From: Adenanthera pavonina
Taxonomy: Eukaryota; Streptophyta; Magnoliopsida; Fabales; Fabaceae
Direction of reading: 5' to 3'
DNA: 64,000 bases
Assembly: GCA_026686845.1 (NCBI GenBank)
Contig: JAIVEN010000014.1
Span: forward strand, 36,912,001 to 36,976,000
Shown: one piece after another, positions 49,358 through 62,200 of the stretch
Numbering within the stretch: the stretch's first letter is position 1
How the letters are laid out: every line of letters starts with the position of its first letter
Notes under the pieces: model-generated
What the model was told of the DNA's origin: nothing
Database searches by the model: none
What the model saw: only the letters and a program-made list of their open reading frames with translations
Program-made: the position numbers and the translations under genes

Positions 49358-50290
49358 TGTTACCATACCAAAATTTTTATGAAAATGTTATGGCATAATA
49401 TATTCTTATGCTTTTTATTGATGATTTTATGAAATGTGATGATAATATGAATGCATGATTAGGTATAACTACTGAAATTCAATGAATCTTATCCCTCCCT
49501 TATGCTAACACTGTTTAGGAACACAATATGGTGAAATTGTCCAAGAGGACAAAGGCAAGGAGGAAAAAAGATTGGTGATTAAGATATTAATGCTTCAAAT
49601 GATTTTCTATTATGAGTCGTGGTGTAAAATCTTATGAATTATGTTAAATCTGTATCCTCATCCAAACATGTTTCTCTAAGTCTTATGTAATGCATGACAT
49701 GGTATGAAAACAAGATATGATGATGCAATTAAGTTATGACTTTTATTTTGCAAAGTTAAGGGATAAAAATGACCATTCTAACCCCTACGTAGTAATTTTG
49801 CTACTGTTTGAACAAAATAAGAAATTATAAATAACTGTTATATATGCTCTTAAAGTAGATAAATAAAGCTTTGTCCAAAGAGCACTCAATTTGGACTTAT
49901 ATGTGAATTAGTAAGATTCTTCAAAGATAGGTCAAAAAACTGCAATTTCAGAAAAATGACCAAATGAATAGTAGATCTTTTCAAAATTTACTGTACTAAT
50001 TAGTCAAATCGTTCTATTTTTTATTTTTTTCCATATAGATATTAATTAAAGCTATTTTTATAAACTGAATCATTTGCATACGATTTTTGTGGAATTAGTT
50101 ATGAATTTCCAAAATTCATCATATAAAATGGAAATTACCAAATGAATAGTGATAATATTTGGAAAAATTTTATTAAGACATTTCATGTGGTTCAAGCTTC
50201 CAATTATGAATAAATGAATTTATTTATGGACTAATACTAATACATGAGATAAGAGCCTAAGGTTCGGGTATTACCAAAGTCAGGCTTATA

Positions 50291-53200
50291 CACTAGTACA
50301 GTAATGACTTTCTAGATCGGTTAAAATTGACTTTTAAGATCGGTTCCCTTGCAGATGTAGAAGTGACAGATGTAAAAGAAAAAAATTTTAAGATCAGGTA
50401 AGACCGATGTGGAAAGTTCTGTTTCTAGATCGGTGACCGATCTTGAAAGTTCTGTTTCCAGATCGGTGACCGATCTAGAATGTCTCGTTATTTTCAAAAA
50501 TAGTAACCGATTCTGTTGTTCACTTTCAAGATCAGTCACCGATCTGGAAATATATATATATTTTTTAATAATTTAGTATGAAATTTACATCAATCCTCCT
50601 GTTACAAAAATTGATATAGACAAAAGCAGAACTATTTTCTAACACCAACAACAATGACAACCAATAGAACTTGTGCTATATAATAAATCCCCAAAAACAA
50701 AATCGAAGACAAATAAGGCTATAAGTCAAAACTATAGGAAGCTAGCTACAACTCCTCTGTCCAATACAACATAAAACTAGGAGAGCACATCAAGACTATA
50801 GCCAAAATGAAACTTCATAGTTTTTGTCCAATTTTTAGCATCCCATAATATCCAATCTAAGACAATATAATATATATGAATCTAGAGCCAAAAAAATTGA
50901 AGTTAAACCTGAAACCTACACCAAATATATTGGGGATACTAACTTCACAATTTTGTCATCTACTAACTTCTCAAAAGCTGACCTTGCTTCATAAGCCCTG
51001 TATATGACATGGTAATTCAAGTTATAAATTAGGTACCATATTCAAAGCTGTATAAATTAGGTAACACCTTCACAGGAGACCCCTTGGTGACCACATCCCA
51101 ATTACCATCACCATCATCCTTCACTTTGTAACGTGATGCCCCACATTTTGGACAAACATGCAACCCTTCATTCTCATTTCTATACAATATGCAGTCATTA
51201 GGGCAAGCATGAATTTTTTTATAGTCCATGCCCATCGGACACAAGATTTTCTTCGCCTCATAGTTACGATCTGGTAGTTCATTACCATCTGGAAGCATGC
51301 TTTTCAACAACTCAAGTAACTCTGTAAAACTCTTATCACTCCACCCATTCCTCGCTTTCAAGTTGACCAATCGTAACACTGCTGACAACCGTGTAAATGT
51401 AGTGCACCCTGGGTATAAAGGCTTATCTGCATCACTACACAAGCGATCATATATATGTGCTTGCTCAAAGGCCTCTACTCCAATATCATGAATCATGTCT
51501 TCTAGTCGATCATTCAAATCAACATCAACTTCTCCATGGTCAGATACACTTGGCATTTCTAATTCACCATGCCATATCCATTCTGTATACCTTTTGTTGA
51601 ACCCATCACAAAGTACATGCTCTCTTATTTCTGTAATGCTCAATCTCTTCTCATTCAAACATTTCACACATGGACAATAAAACCTCCCATTGTTATTGGG
51701 AACATTTCGCTTAGCAAATTCTAGAAACTCCTCCACCCCATTCTCATATTCATCACTCGTTCGTCTAGCGTTCATCCAACTACGATTCATCACTACCTGA
51801 AGGTAATTGGAATTCACAAATTATCTTTAATTATAAGTTATATACAAATTTCGGCAGAGTCTCCCCCTAAAAGATAGACATCCCAATAATTTTAAAATGA
51901 AGAACTAACAGTCTAAATCAATCACAATCCTCAAGCAAAGAAAAAGAATAATAGAGATAATTAGATGGAAAATGATAATATCATCAAGTCTAATGGTAAA
52001 GCATTTTTAAAGATGCATCAAAATTCTGGTTTATATAGTTGATGACTATTCCTCCACATCATCTCATTTCATTTGTGTATAAGTGTTGGGCATACAAGAT
52101 TTTCTCTAATTTCACAAGTAGGGTGTTAAATAAACCATATTATTATTTATGACTAGCAAATAATATAATTTGTTATAAATTTTATTTTATTATATTTATA
52201 TCAATATTAATGACATTCAGCATTAAGCAAGTTGATCATTTTAATATTTTCTCCCAATAGTTCTCTCAATACACAATTTATTTTATAATTTGATTTGATT
52301 TAATATCGATATTAAATCATTGGCTATACATTAAATGAATATATTATTATTTATATTATAATCAATTTTAGTTGATTCAGTTTAATTCAGGTTGATTAAA
52401 TCGATTTTAATTGGTTATGAACACCTTTATGTAAGTGTGACTAACTAAATATAGCTTCACATAATTACGTAAAAACAAATAATAAATAAATAAAAAGCAA
52501 CTAAGCAGGAGCAGTAGCTAGACAGTGAGTACTGGCGTCAACATCAGCGTGCTCAATTCTTGTCACACAACAAAAGGAAGATGGTCAAAGTAAACTCGAA
52601 TGCATATGATTTCGCTTATATATCACATTAGTACATTCCCAGGCAATTGAAGAGCGTATGAAGGTCCATTGGCTAAAAAAGTATAAAAATTTATTTTAAA
52701 AAAAATCAGTGGAGATGACAGAAACAAGATCCATGTGATTTTTATATTAAGACTGCAACATCCTGTGATCATTTTCTGAAGGCCTATCCTTCGGTTCAAT
52801 TGTTTTGGGCCACCACCCAGACTAGTTTTAGTCCAGTATATTACAGAATATAGAACAGTACGGAAAATATGTTCTATATGGAAGTATTACAGAATATATA
52901 TTTCTAAATCAGCCATCCACATACATTTCAAAAATATCATTGGCTAAGACAAAATATAGAACAAAAAAAGGAGATCCAAGATGAACCACAAACCTCAACA
53001 AGAAGGAAGATAGCTACGGTGAGTTATAGTAGAGGAAGAAGGAACAATGGCAGTAACGAGCACGAGTGTTGAGAGGAATAGGAGACGGTGCTGAAATGTA
53101 GAGGAACAGGAAACGATGGTGAAGAAAGACCCACGACTAGCAACCTACAACCGATGCTAAACTGAACAAACTGGGCGACGGGTTGCGACGGCCATGGATG

Positions 53201-54287
53201 AAAATGAAAATGACGAGGAGAAGGAGTCACGCAGAGGAGAGAGTGTGTGCAGAGAGGATAGAGGCGCGGCAGGGTTGTGTTTCAGAAGCGAGGTCTTCAA
53301 ACTTAAACCTAAAATGATCTTTTTTTCATTTAAAATTACTTTTAAGATCGGTGCCCGATCTTAAAAGTGGAAATCACTTTTGAGATCTGGCACCGATCTC
53401 AAAAGTGAATTTTTTAGTTTTTATTAATATAAAATCTTTTTTTGTTAATATTAAAATAATCTTTAAAGGTGGACTTTTTTTGAAAGATAATTTTTGAGAT
53501 CTAGCACTAATCTCAAAAGTAGATTTTTTTATTTTTGTTAATATTAAATCTTTTTTATTAATATTAAAAGAACTTTTAAGATCAATGCTCAATTTTAAAA
53601 GTGATTTAAAAAAAAAATTTCTAAGATCTGGCACCGATCTCAAAATTGTATTTTTTAGTTTTTATTGATAAAAAATCTTTTTTTTTGTTATAATTAAAAT
53701 AATCTTTAGAAGTGAACTTTTTTTGAAAAATAATTTTTGAGATCTAGCACTAATCTCAAAAGTGGATTTTTTTTTATTTTTTGTTAATATGAAATCTTTT
53801 TTGTTAACATTAAAAGAAATTTTAAGATCAATACTTGATTTTAAAAGTAGATTTTTTTAAAAAAATAATTTCTAAGATCTAGCATCGATCTCAGAAGTGA
53901 ATTTTTTTTTATTTTTTGTTAATATGAAATATTTTTTTGTTAATAGTAAAGTAACCTTTAAAAGTGAAATTTTTTTAATATGAAATATTGTTTTTCTTAT
54001 TAAAAATAACTTTTAAGATCAGTGCGCAATCTTAAAAGTGGATTTTTTTTTTAAATATTGAGAAATAAACTTTTAAGATTGGGCACCGATCTTAAAAGTG
54101 AAATTTTTTTTAGTTAACATAAATCTTTTTTATTTTAATTTTCGCTGACTTTTGAGATCGGTGCCCGATCTGGAAAGTCTAATATTCATCAAGTTATTTT
54201 CAAAAATGCCACCGGTCAAATTTTCCAGATCGGGTTTTTTTTAACCGATCTTAAATATAGATGTTAAAAGGCTATTTTCTACTAGTG
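50291..54287 (-). mobile_element. CACTA transposon, deletion derivative with a partial TNP2-like gene
   Basis: It begins CACTAGTACAGTAATG and ends TTTTCTACTAGTG, with a 3-bp duplication ATA (50288-50290 and 54288-54290). Both subterminal regions are crowded with AGATCGGT/ACCGATCT words in both orientations (50315-50550 and 53345-54250). The interior has the first part of a transposase gene on the minus strand but no DDE core. It is 3997 bp, shorter than autonomous CACTA elements. Confidence 0.9.
51029..51790 (-). pseudogene. Truncated TNP2-like CACTA transposase (transposase-associated domain)
   Basis: The start MNRSWMNARRTSDEYENGVE (51790) was chosen over an in-frame ATG nine codons upstream because MDRSWM is the usual N-terminus of the family. 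The transposase-associated domain includes the Cys motif FYCPCVKC and REHVLCDGF. Later come GCTTFTRLSAVLRLVNLKA and LLELLKSMLPDGNELP, and a second Cys cluster (CPNDCILYRN, CPKCGASRYK) that normally leads into Transposase_21. The frame ends about 20 residues later, before any catalytic acidic residue. About 254 residues remain of a protein usually several hundred longer. It probably cannot cut DNA, though an N-terminal binding fragment could be made. Confidence 0.85.
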
Positions 54288-54290
54288 ATA

Positions 54291-54723
54291 GTTAAACTTA
54301 TTCAAGTAGATAGGTCTAACCTATTTATGAAAAATTTGGCCTGTAGAGCTATTAGGATGGCCTATTTAAATTATTACATATAATATCATATATATTACAA
54401 CATGTATAATATAATATGTTATATATATAATAATATAGTATAATATAATATAATAGTGCACATTTATAAATAATTTTAGTGCATATTACATATAATAGTG
54501 TATATTTGAATTCATATTATGTAGGATAGCCTATATAAATCGTTACGACACATATAATGTGTATTATATATAATAAACATGATATTATTAATATCATATT
54601 ATATAATATAATTTTTAATGAATTTTATTTAACTAGTTATAAATAGGTTTTTGAATAGGCTTATACCTGAGTTTAAAAAAAAGGTGATAATTTTTAATTA
54701 AAAAGGGTAAAAATTATTTTTTA
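54291..54723. other. AT-rich low-complexity DNA
   Basis: Long runs of ATAATATA-type sequence between about 54370 and 54620; nothing else seen. Confidence 0.5.
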
Positions 54724-55816
54724 GGTTAAAGTATACTTTTAATTCTTTAATTTTGTAGTGAATTTTAATTTGGTCATTTAATTTTATTAAGTTTCATTAT
54801 GATCCTACAACTTTTAAAATGCATTCTAAATTTTCCTAATGATTAATACCATTAAACAAATCAACGGAATATACTGATTATACAATTTTTAAATCCATTT
54901 TAACATGAAGAAATGCCAACTCACTGTTAAAAAATATTTATTTATTATTTATTAATATTTTAAAAACTTAAAATAACTAATCACAGTCTTACGAAAACCT
55001 AAATTCATTATACAAAAATGAAAAAAAAAAACTTTGCCGTCGTCATTTCATTCTCCAATTAATTAGATTGCAGCAAATTATTCAACCTTATTCAACTGTG
55101 CTCTAATTTAGTAATTCTACATCGTCATGCTTTAAGCTAAGTCTTATAAGGATCAGGTACTATAAAGTTGCTATTAATCATTAAATTTTATGAATATGCA
55201 AAACCATAGGTTTGATTTGATGTATTACTGAGCTTGAGCCCTCTTTACAATTAAAAAAAGGAAAGTTTATCCCAAAAATTCATTATTTATCCTTGAAATT
55301 GCACTTCGTAACTAATGTGAGACTCTAATATTCACATTTGAAAGGCATTTAAATTGCATTATGCATAATATTCTTCTTGTTCATCTCATCATACCATAAC
55401 TTTTGGGTATAATAAAATGCAATACTCTTCCGATTCGAGTAGCAAATTAAGGAGTCGAGCAAGGATATGTAATGGAGGGAGGTGTCACGGTCAAGTGGTA
55501 GCCAAGAGATTGGGAGAAGAATTGATAAAGAGGTGGTAGCCCAGAGGTTGTTGAGATGCTGAGTGGCAAGAATGGGCAAATATGTGGCTTTCTTTTTTAT
55601 TATTATTACGTGAAACTGATTTTTTAAATTAAAGTGAGCCAGATTTTTCTTAAAAAAAAATAATGGCATTTTCCATTAATTTGTTTAACAGTATTAAAAA
55701 TGAGGAAGATTTTGAATACATTTAAAAAGTTATACGAGCATAATGAAACTTAATAATATTAAAGAACCAAATTGAAACATACCGCAAAAGTAAAGGATTA
55801 AATATGTGTTTTAGCC
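54724..55816. mobile_element. Mutator-like (long-TIR) non-autonomous element
   Basis: The left arm starts GGTTAAAGTATACTTTTAAT. The right arm, read inverted, starts GGCTAAAACACATATTTAAT, and the two stay similar for about 150 bp (for example TTATTAAGTTTCATTATG in both). Flanks are T-rich on both sides, compatible with a 9-10 bp duplication but not decisive. The GGNTAAA start and long TIRs are typical of plant MULEs. The interior lacks a transposase. A minus-strand frame at 55349-55669 has no known domain. Confidence 0.6.
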
Positions 55817-56540
55817 TTTTTTTTTTTAGTAAGGAAAGAGAAAGAAAGTAGAATTAAAGTAAAGACTAGAGATAATCAATTAAAGGAAAAGAAAATTGGG
55901 TTTTGGTGCCAAAAAATCCAAATATTTAGTTTTCAGTACTAAATTTGAAAAATTTTCTATCATAACTTGTAAATTTTCTATCATCGCTTAGATTGTAAAT
56001 ATTCTATTATCACTTGGTACCAAAAAAATTCTATACTGACTTGGAAATTTTTTATCCCAACCTAGAAAAATTCTATCTTGACCCCAAAATAAGGTTAATT
56101 TTGATCTTTTTTTTCAAATATTTTGATTTTTTGGTCTTTTTTCCCAATTCTCCCTTAAAGTAAAGAGATATAATTATACATCAGATATTGAAAATGTTGG
56201 CCTCATTATATATGATTTGGAGACTTTGTATTAGACAGAGTACAAATGACATGGTGCTTTAATAGTATCTAAGGATTTCTCTTACCAATACATCATGTTT
56301 TGTTAAAAATTTGTTTGAATCTCGTTTTAGTTATAAATATAATATTGAACAAATAATTTGTAATCATTCTTTTTTTTTTTTTCACTAGTGACTCTATCAC
56401 CATTCTATTATTTGTTATCGCATTCATAAACGATTGCATGCATAATCTTGTAGGAGCATATGGCTACAGTTTATTCATATGGTAGCCATTGTCATATTTG
56501 GTATTATCTAGAAGTTTTCAAATAGATGTGCTTACAACGA
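55817..56540. other. Unassigned DNA with AATTTTCTATC words
   Basis: Between about 55930 and 56090 the phrase AAATTTTCTATC or a close variant recurs at least five times at uneven spacing. No gene seen. Confidence 0.4.
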
Positions 56541-56848
56541 ATTCACATTGCATACTCATCAAGGTGGCTCTAGTGAACTCTGGTGAAATATAGATCATCC
56601 AGTTTTAATATGAATGATTCAGATTTAAAATTTTTTAATTTCATTTTTTTAAATGATAATATTTTTTTTAAAAAGTGATAATTATAAAATTATCTTTATT
56701 TTAAATTCTACATCTAATAAAATAAAAATATATTAAAAATATAATAATGAAATTAAATTAAATCTAGACTATCTAGTTTTAATATGGATGGTCCAGATTA
56801 TGATGAGGAGATGGTGCTCTTCATATTTGATGAGCACCGAATGTGAAT
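56541..56848. mobile_element. MITE-like inverted-repeat element, superfamily undetermined
   Basis: ATTCACATT (56541) is mirrored by AATGTGAAT (56840-56848). Inside, imperfect arms match (CTCATCAAGGTGGCTC against the inverse of GAGCACC..., and CATATTAAAACT in both). It is about 308 bp with an A+T-rich centre. No target duplication was identified. Confidence 0.45.
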
Positions 56849-57162
56849 TTGCTTAATTACCACATGCCATAACATTATAAATTTGACAAAATTAAATCAC
56901 ATAATTAATATTAATATAAAATATAAAAAATATAGAACAATTCACAAATTGTGAATAGTGCAACACATTTGGGACTCTTGCAAAAGTATAGAACCCACTC
57001 TAATTATCTAATATATTGAAGAAATGTACAAGATATCACATTACAAAATACATACTAAAGAGTCATATTTAGAACAAAGCTTTAATTTACATTAATTAAT
57101 ATATAACAAATTTGCTTTAAATGCTTTTTTCTTCCTCAATGAATGAGCTAAATATGTACTAA

Positions 57163-59046
57163 TTAAGAAGTACAGGATGGAACAATCCCAAGGACTTGAG
57201 GCTTGATGTTCTTGCATGTAGCAATGGTAGAAGTCCCATTGAACTTGAGATTGATATTAGTGAGTTTCACCTTCTCACATGGCACACTATTGCTACAAAT
57301 AAGAGTAATTCCTACCTTTGTTGCTGAAGTGCCCCTAATGTTGTTGAAGATAACTCCACTTATCTTTACTTTTGATGCAGTCTATATTAGCTCAAAATGC
57401 ATAGAAAGGGGAAAAAGAAGGAAAGATAATTAAAAGAAGAAAAAAGTAGTTAGAAATATGTAGTTATATTAAAAAAATATGGATACATATAGAATAAGAG
57501 ATTTATTAGGACTAGACACATATCCAAAATGATATGCATATCATATTCTAACATTTGTAACACAAGCATCTGTCATTTGATAAATTTCAAAATATTTTGA
57601 AATGGCATTGATACATTTGAAAATGCTTTGAAATAAATACCAGTTTTGAGCATTGATTCCAAGGACAATATTCTTGGTCTATGATCATGGGATTGGTGAC
57701 ATTAATCATCGCAATATTCTCAAAACGTAAGCAATTAACTGGGACTTCTATTGAAGTACCCAGCCAAGTCTTGATTCTCACACCATTGTTAGTGTTATTG
57801 AAAGTGCAATTCTTTACTATCAAACCCTCTACAGGTTCCTCATTTTCATACTTTCCAAGGCTTCCAACACTAATGCCATGACTAGGTCCACATCTCACAT
57901 TCTCAACACTTGTCTACTTCCATCACCTAGTGAGATATAGTCATCTCCTGTTCCAATGTTTGAATCAAGAATTGTTACTTGTGTTGATTTTCAAATGTGT
58001 ATGCCGTCTGTGTTCAAGCTTTCTGCTGGAGCTTCGATGGACAATTTGGTGAATGTAATATTCTGCACCCAAGAACATTCATATGAAAATATTTGCTATC
58101 TTTTGATGTTATGTCTTGAATTATCGAATTGTTCACATAGCTGAAAGCAAAATTCTGAAAGGAGTTTGAAAGAAGAAAGTTAGACTTGTTATATAACGTG
58201 CATGCATGTTTGATGAAAATCTTTAAACATTAGTTGTTGAAAACAATTTATAAATAACTAAATTAGGAATTTCTTTAGTATAGAAGTAGAATATGTAAGT
58301 TAGAAAGAGAAAGAGGATGTTCGGTCTAATGAAGTCCATACAAATCAATTTCATTTTCTTACTCCTTTTCTTGTTTACATTTTGTTAATATATTCAAGGA
58401 AATTTACTCACTACATGATCTTTTATCTTAAAATGCACTCTATCATATCATTGTTAAAAAATTATACACTTGATATGTTTTAATTAGAAATTCCAAAAAT
58501 GATGAAGATATAAGGAATTCAAACCACAATTTTGTTGAGTGGTAGTGAACTTGTGGATGGGAAAAAATCATATTAAAAGATTTTTCTCCTTATTGGGAAC
58601 CAACTTAACCTAAATCTAAAATAGTTTATAGTATTAAATACTGGATGTTTGTAAAAAACAAAAGTAGAAGAAAATATTGAACAAATGCACATGAAATTCA
58701 GAAACGTGTATGACTTATTACTCACCATGGCAAGTATCTTGCAATTCCAATTTCGGGCACAATTATTTTGCTTCCAAGCCATTGCACCTTGACCATCAAA
58801 AGTTGCAGCACCAGATAAGGCAAAGGAATCAATGAATCCAAATTTGACCCATTGATTGTGTCTGTTGAATTGGCTAGGGTTTTGTGGTGCTATAATGTTG
58901 CCCTCAACATGAAGCTCAATAGGAGCCATACAAGGAGCCATACAAGGACCATTCATCTCTATTTGTCCCAAACTATATTTACTTTTAGGCACCAAAATTT
59001 TGCTTGCTCTTCTTGATGCACATGCTGCTTTCCATGCTTTCCCCAA
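57163..59046 (-). pseudogene. Exopolygalacturonase (pollen-type, glycoside hydrolase family 28) pseudogene
   Basis: These enzymes hydrolyse pectic polygalacturonic acid in the cell wall. Three exons remain: about 59046-58726, 58154-57641 and 57381-57163, with GT...AG introns of 571 and 259 bp and phases that keep the frame. Visible family motifs: WKAACASRRASKILVPKSKY, FDGQGAMAWKQNNC, IIQDITSKDS, LNTDGIHI, GTGDD, SHGISVGSLGKYENEEPVEG, NNGVRIKTW, DQEYCPWNQC, and the end SNSVPCEKVKL. Lesions: a 1-base loss near 58061, TGA at 57993-57991 where Gly is usual, a small deletion near 57909 shifting the frame, GDDY instead of GDDC, and a missing N-terminus with signal peptide. An in-frame 12-bp duplication gives CMAPCMAP. 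Confidence 0.92.
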
Positions 59047-59244
59047 GCTCGATTGCCATGGCCACCAGGAAAGAACATAGAGATGACATGATCAATCTTG
59101 GGTATCTCATTGCTGAGATGCAAGAAAAATTTGAAACCAAACTTGAAAATCTTACCTCAAAAGTAAAATTCCGGTGTGAACAATAGCATTTGGTGTTGCT
59201 TAGCCTCCCTCATCACCAATTCAACCACCTCCTCCTACCTAGAC
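59047..59244. other. Junction between the polygalacturonase pseudogene and LTR-D
   Basis: The expected first coding segment (signal peptide, FGAKADG-like region) is absent. In its place the plus strand has a short frame reading EHRDDMINLGYLIAEMQEKF, a charged helical peptide of unknown origin. The gene's 5' end was probably lost by deletion or replacement here. Confidence 0.45.
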
Positions 59245-62200
59245 TGTAATATCCCTATTTTTATGGGATGTTATAAAATAAATAAAAGATAAGAAACGAA
59301 ACGAGACAAAAAGACTATTTGTAATCAGATTTTAAAAGGAATTAATTTCTCATCTAATTTTCTGAAGTTATGTTTGATTCTTAATTAGAATTAATTTCTC
59401 ATAAGGTCTTTAGTAGAAATTAATTCCAGAACTTACCCTGGAAACAATGCAATATATCACTTGAATGAAAGCCCGTTCCAAGCTGAGCGTAACAGCATAT
59501 GTATTGCGTAGCCAGAAGGTCTAGGTTGAGAGATAGATCAATTTGAAAGTTAATGTGAAAAGTGCAAAAAGAAATAATAAAAAAATTGATCTTTGGGAAA
59601 AATTACAAGAAAGTGTCCAAAAGAATTTGTAATTATGTTTTTGACCCAACTCAGAGGCAAAAAGGTCATTTTTCATATTAGAAATAACATGTAAATATTG
59701 CATTCAAGCTCCAAAAAGAAAAAATGTTGATATAAAAATGCATTAATAACTGAGAAAAACAGAGAGACACCATTAAGTTTGAAGATGAGCAAATAAGTTA
59801 TTTTTCTATGTTAAATGGAAAATTGAGAAAATTATATTTTAACTCTAAAAATTAAGAATCATTACAATTTAGTCCTTTAAGAGTGAGTTGAACGTGAAAA
59901 TAAAAAGAGAAAAATTTTGGGGAAATTATACCTAAAAACCCAAAAATTTTAAAAATTATATTACCTCGGGTTAAGGGTGTTTATGGAAATATGAAAAATT
60001 ATAGTCAAAATGAAACTCTTGATGAGCCTGGCCTAATGGAATGTAGTAAGAAATTTATTAAGATCAAAATAATATTTATTGGATAATTAAGGTTTAATAT
60101 TAATATTTTACCCGATAAAAGTTATTTCATATCATAGAAAAAGGTAGTACTGATTCTAGGATAGTGATTGGATCTTACTAAAATATATTTTGGGACAATA
60201 TAATGATTTTGGACTAAAATTAATTGTTAAATAACCTTGTATCGATTTAATGACAATTTCAACAAAAATATTTAATCGGTATGGGTAAATTTAATCGGTA
60301 AATAATATTTTGGTCCATACAAATTAGTAAAGTAATTTTTGGCCAAAAATAAGCTCAAGACACATCTGAAGTGCAAAAGGGATACCAAGGGAATTTTTGT
60401 AAAAGTTTTATTTGCCAAATGTAACCAAAGTCAAAGATAAAATTTATTAAAGTTACTTTATGACTTAATAACAAGTAATCACCTTGGTTAAACTTATAAT
60501 GCATCTTCTTCAGCACCCAAAACAAGCACAGGCAGTAAAGAAGAGAGGGAGGAACTAGTGCAATCCAAAGGGGAAAGAAGCCCAAGCAATGAGCAAAGTT
60601 TGACTTCCAAACTTTCAAGGTAACAACTTATGATTATTCTCTTGTGTTCCCTTGAGTTTGGAAGAGTTTTATAGATTATTTCCTCTCTTTTTGCTTCTGA
60701 AATTTTCTGCCTAGAGAGATTAGAGAGATAAAATGAAGCCATGAAGAAATTAATCCATAAAAAGTGATGTGTAGGCTTCAAGGATTAAGGATACACCATT
60801 GGATTACAAATTAATCGGGTAGTTATTTTTCTACCATTTATGGAAATTTTCTGCCTATTTAGGGTTTAATATAGGAAAGTATTTTCAATTTTTTGACCCC
60901 AAAAATAGATTACTTGGGTCCAAATTATCTAAATATAAGTGTGTTGTACAAGAAATACCTTAAGGAAAGCAAAATAGAATTTTTAATCCAAGTATGTACA
61001 CTTTGTGAAGGGGGTCATCAAATTAGTGGCTAATGACCTTAAATTATGTTATATTAGGGTTCAAGAATGTGTTTGAAGATTAAAGGAAGAGTGTACAAAG
61101 GAGGGAAATCAAAGGAAGTCAAGAAGGTAGTTATTTTCCCTATTATGCTTAATGTTATCATATTGTGTTTCCATGATAATATGACTATGCCATATAGTTG
61201 TTTGAATGCTTTGTGATGTATTTGCATTGTTGGTTGGTTGTTTGAAAAGTTTTATGACCCTAGGATGTCCATTTTATAAAGTGTTACCATGCCAAAATTT
61301 TTATGAAATTGTAAAACATAATATGAAGTTATGATTTTCATTGAAAATTTTATAAAATAATATGATGATGTGAGTGCATACTTGGACACAACTACAAAGA
61401 TTCTTTGAATCTCACCCTTCCAAATGATCATCATGACTAGACCCAAGCTATGGTAAGAAGTGGTCTAGAGTACTAAGGAGAAAGAAGAATGATGATGAAG
61501 CATGATATTGCTCACAAGTTATGATCTTGTAGTTTGAAATGATATGTAAAGTTAAGAATATGCTACTAAATCTGTATCTCCATGCTATTGTGATCATTAA
61601 AGCATTATGAAATGTTATGCATGGATTTAGTACAATGAATGATGATGTATTATGTCTATAAAGTTAACTTTGTCAAGTTATGATTGGAAATGCTCAATTA
61701 GAATGCTCTGAGAATTATGAAGGTACTGTTCATGTGAACAGGGTATATTACATAAGTGATACATATCCTAAAAAATTAGATGGAATAAGCTTTTCATAGA
61801 GTAAAAGAACACCTAAATAGGATAAGTATACAATTTATGGTGAATTGTCAAAGTTTGGATTCATAATGGGATAGTGTAGAGAAAAACTGGAACTTTTGCC
61901 ATGAATACTAGAAATTCCAAAATGCAATAGATAATTGTCCAAAGCTCCAAAAATTTAGTCGTTTGCATTTCTGGAAATATCTAAGCATTATGAAATGTTA
62001 TGCATGGATTTAGTACAACGAATGATGATGTATTATGTCTATGAAGCTTACTTGATTAAGTTATGATTGGAGATGGTCAATTAGACACTCTGAGAATTAT
62101 GAAGGTACTGCTGAAGTGAACAGGGTATACTGCATCAGTGTTAGGTATGGTCAAAAAGTAGATGGAATAAGCTTTCCATAAAGTGAAATAACACCTAAGT

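Larger units (their letters stand above)
38091..50275 (+). mobile_element. Solo LTR-C (same family as LTR-A), split by the Gypsy element
   Basis: It starts TGTAATATCT at 38091. The end at 50275 reads TATTACC, the terminal CA having decayed. Flanks are a perfect 5-bp duplication AAAGT (38086-38090 and 50276-50280). With the Gypsy insertion removed it is about 2.28 kb. Conserved blocks include TTTTGACCCCCAAAAATGG near 39060 and ACTACTGAAATTCAATGAATC near 49469. Confidence 0.85.

Noticed and set aside
57203..57433. Plus-strand open frames across the polygalacturonase pseudogene
   Set aside because: Antisense shadows of the GH28 exons.
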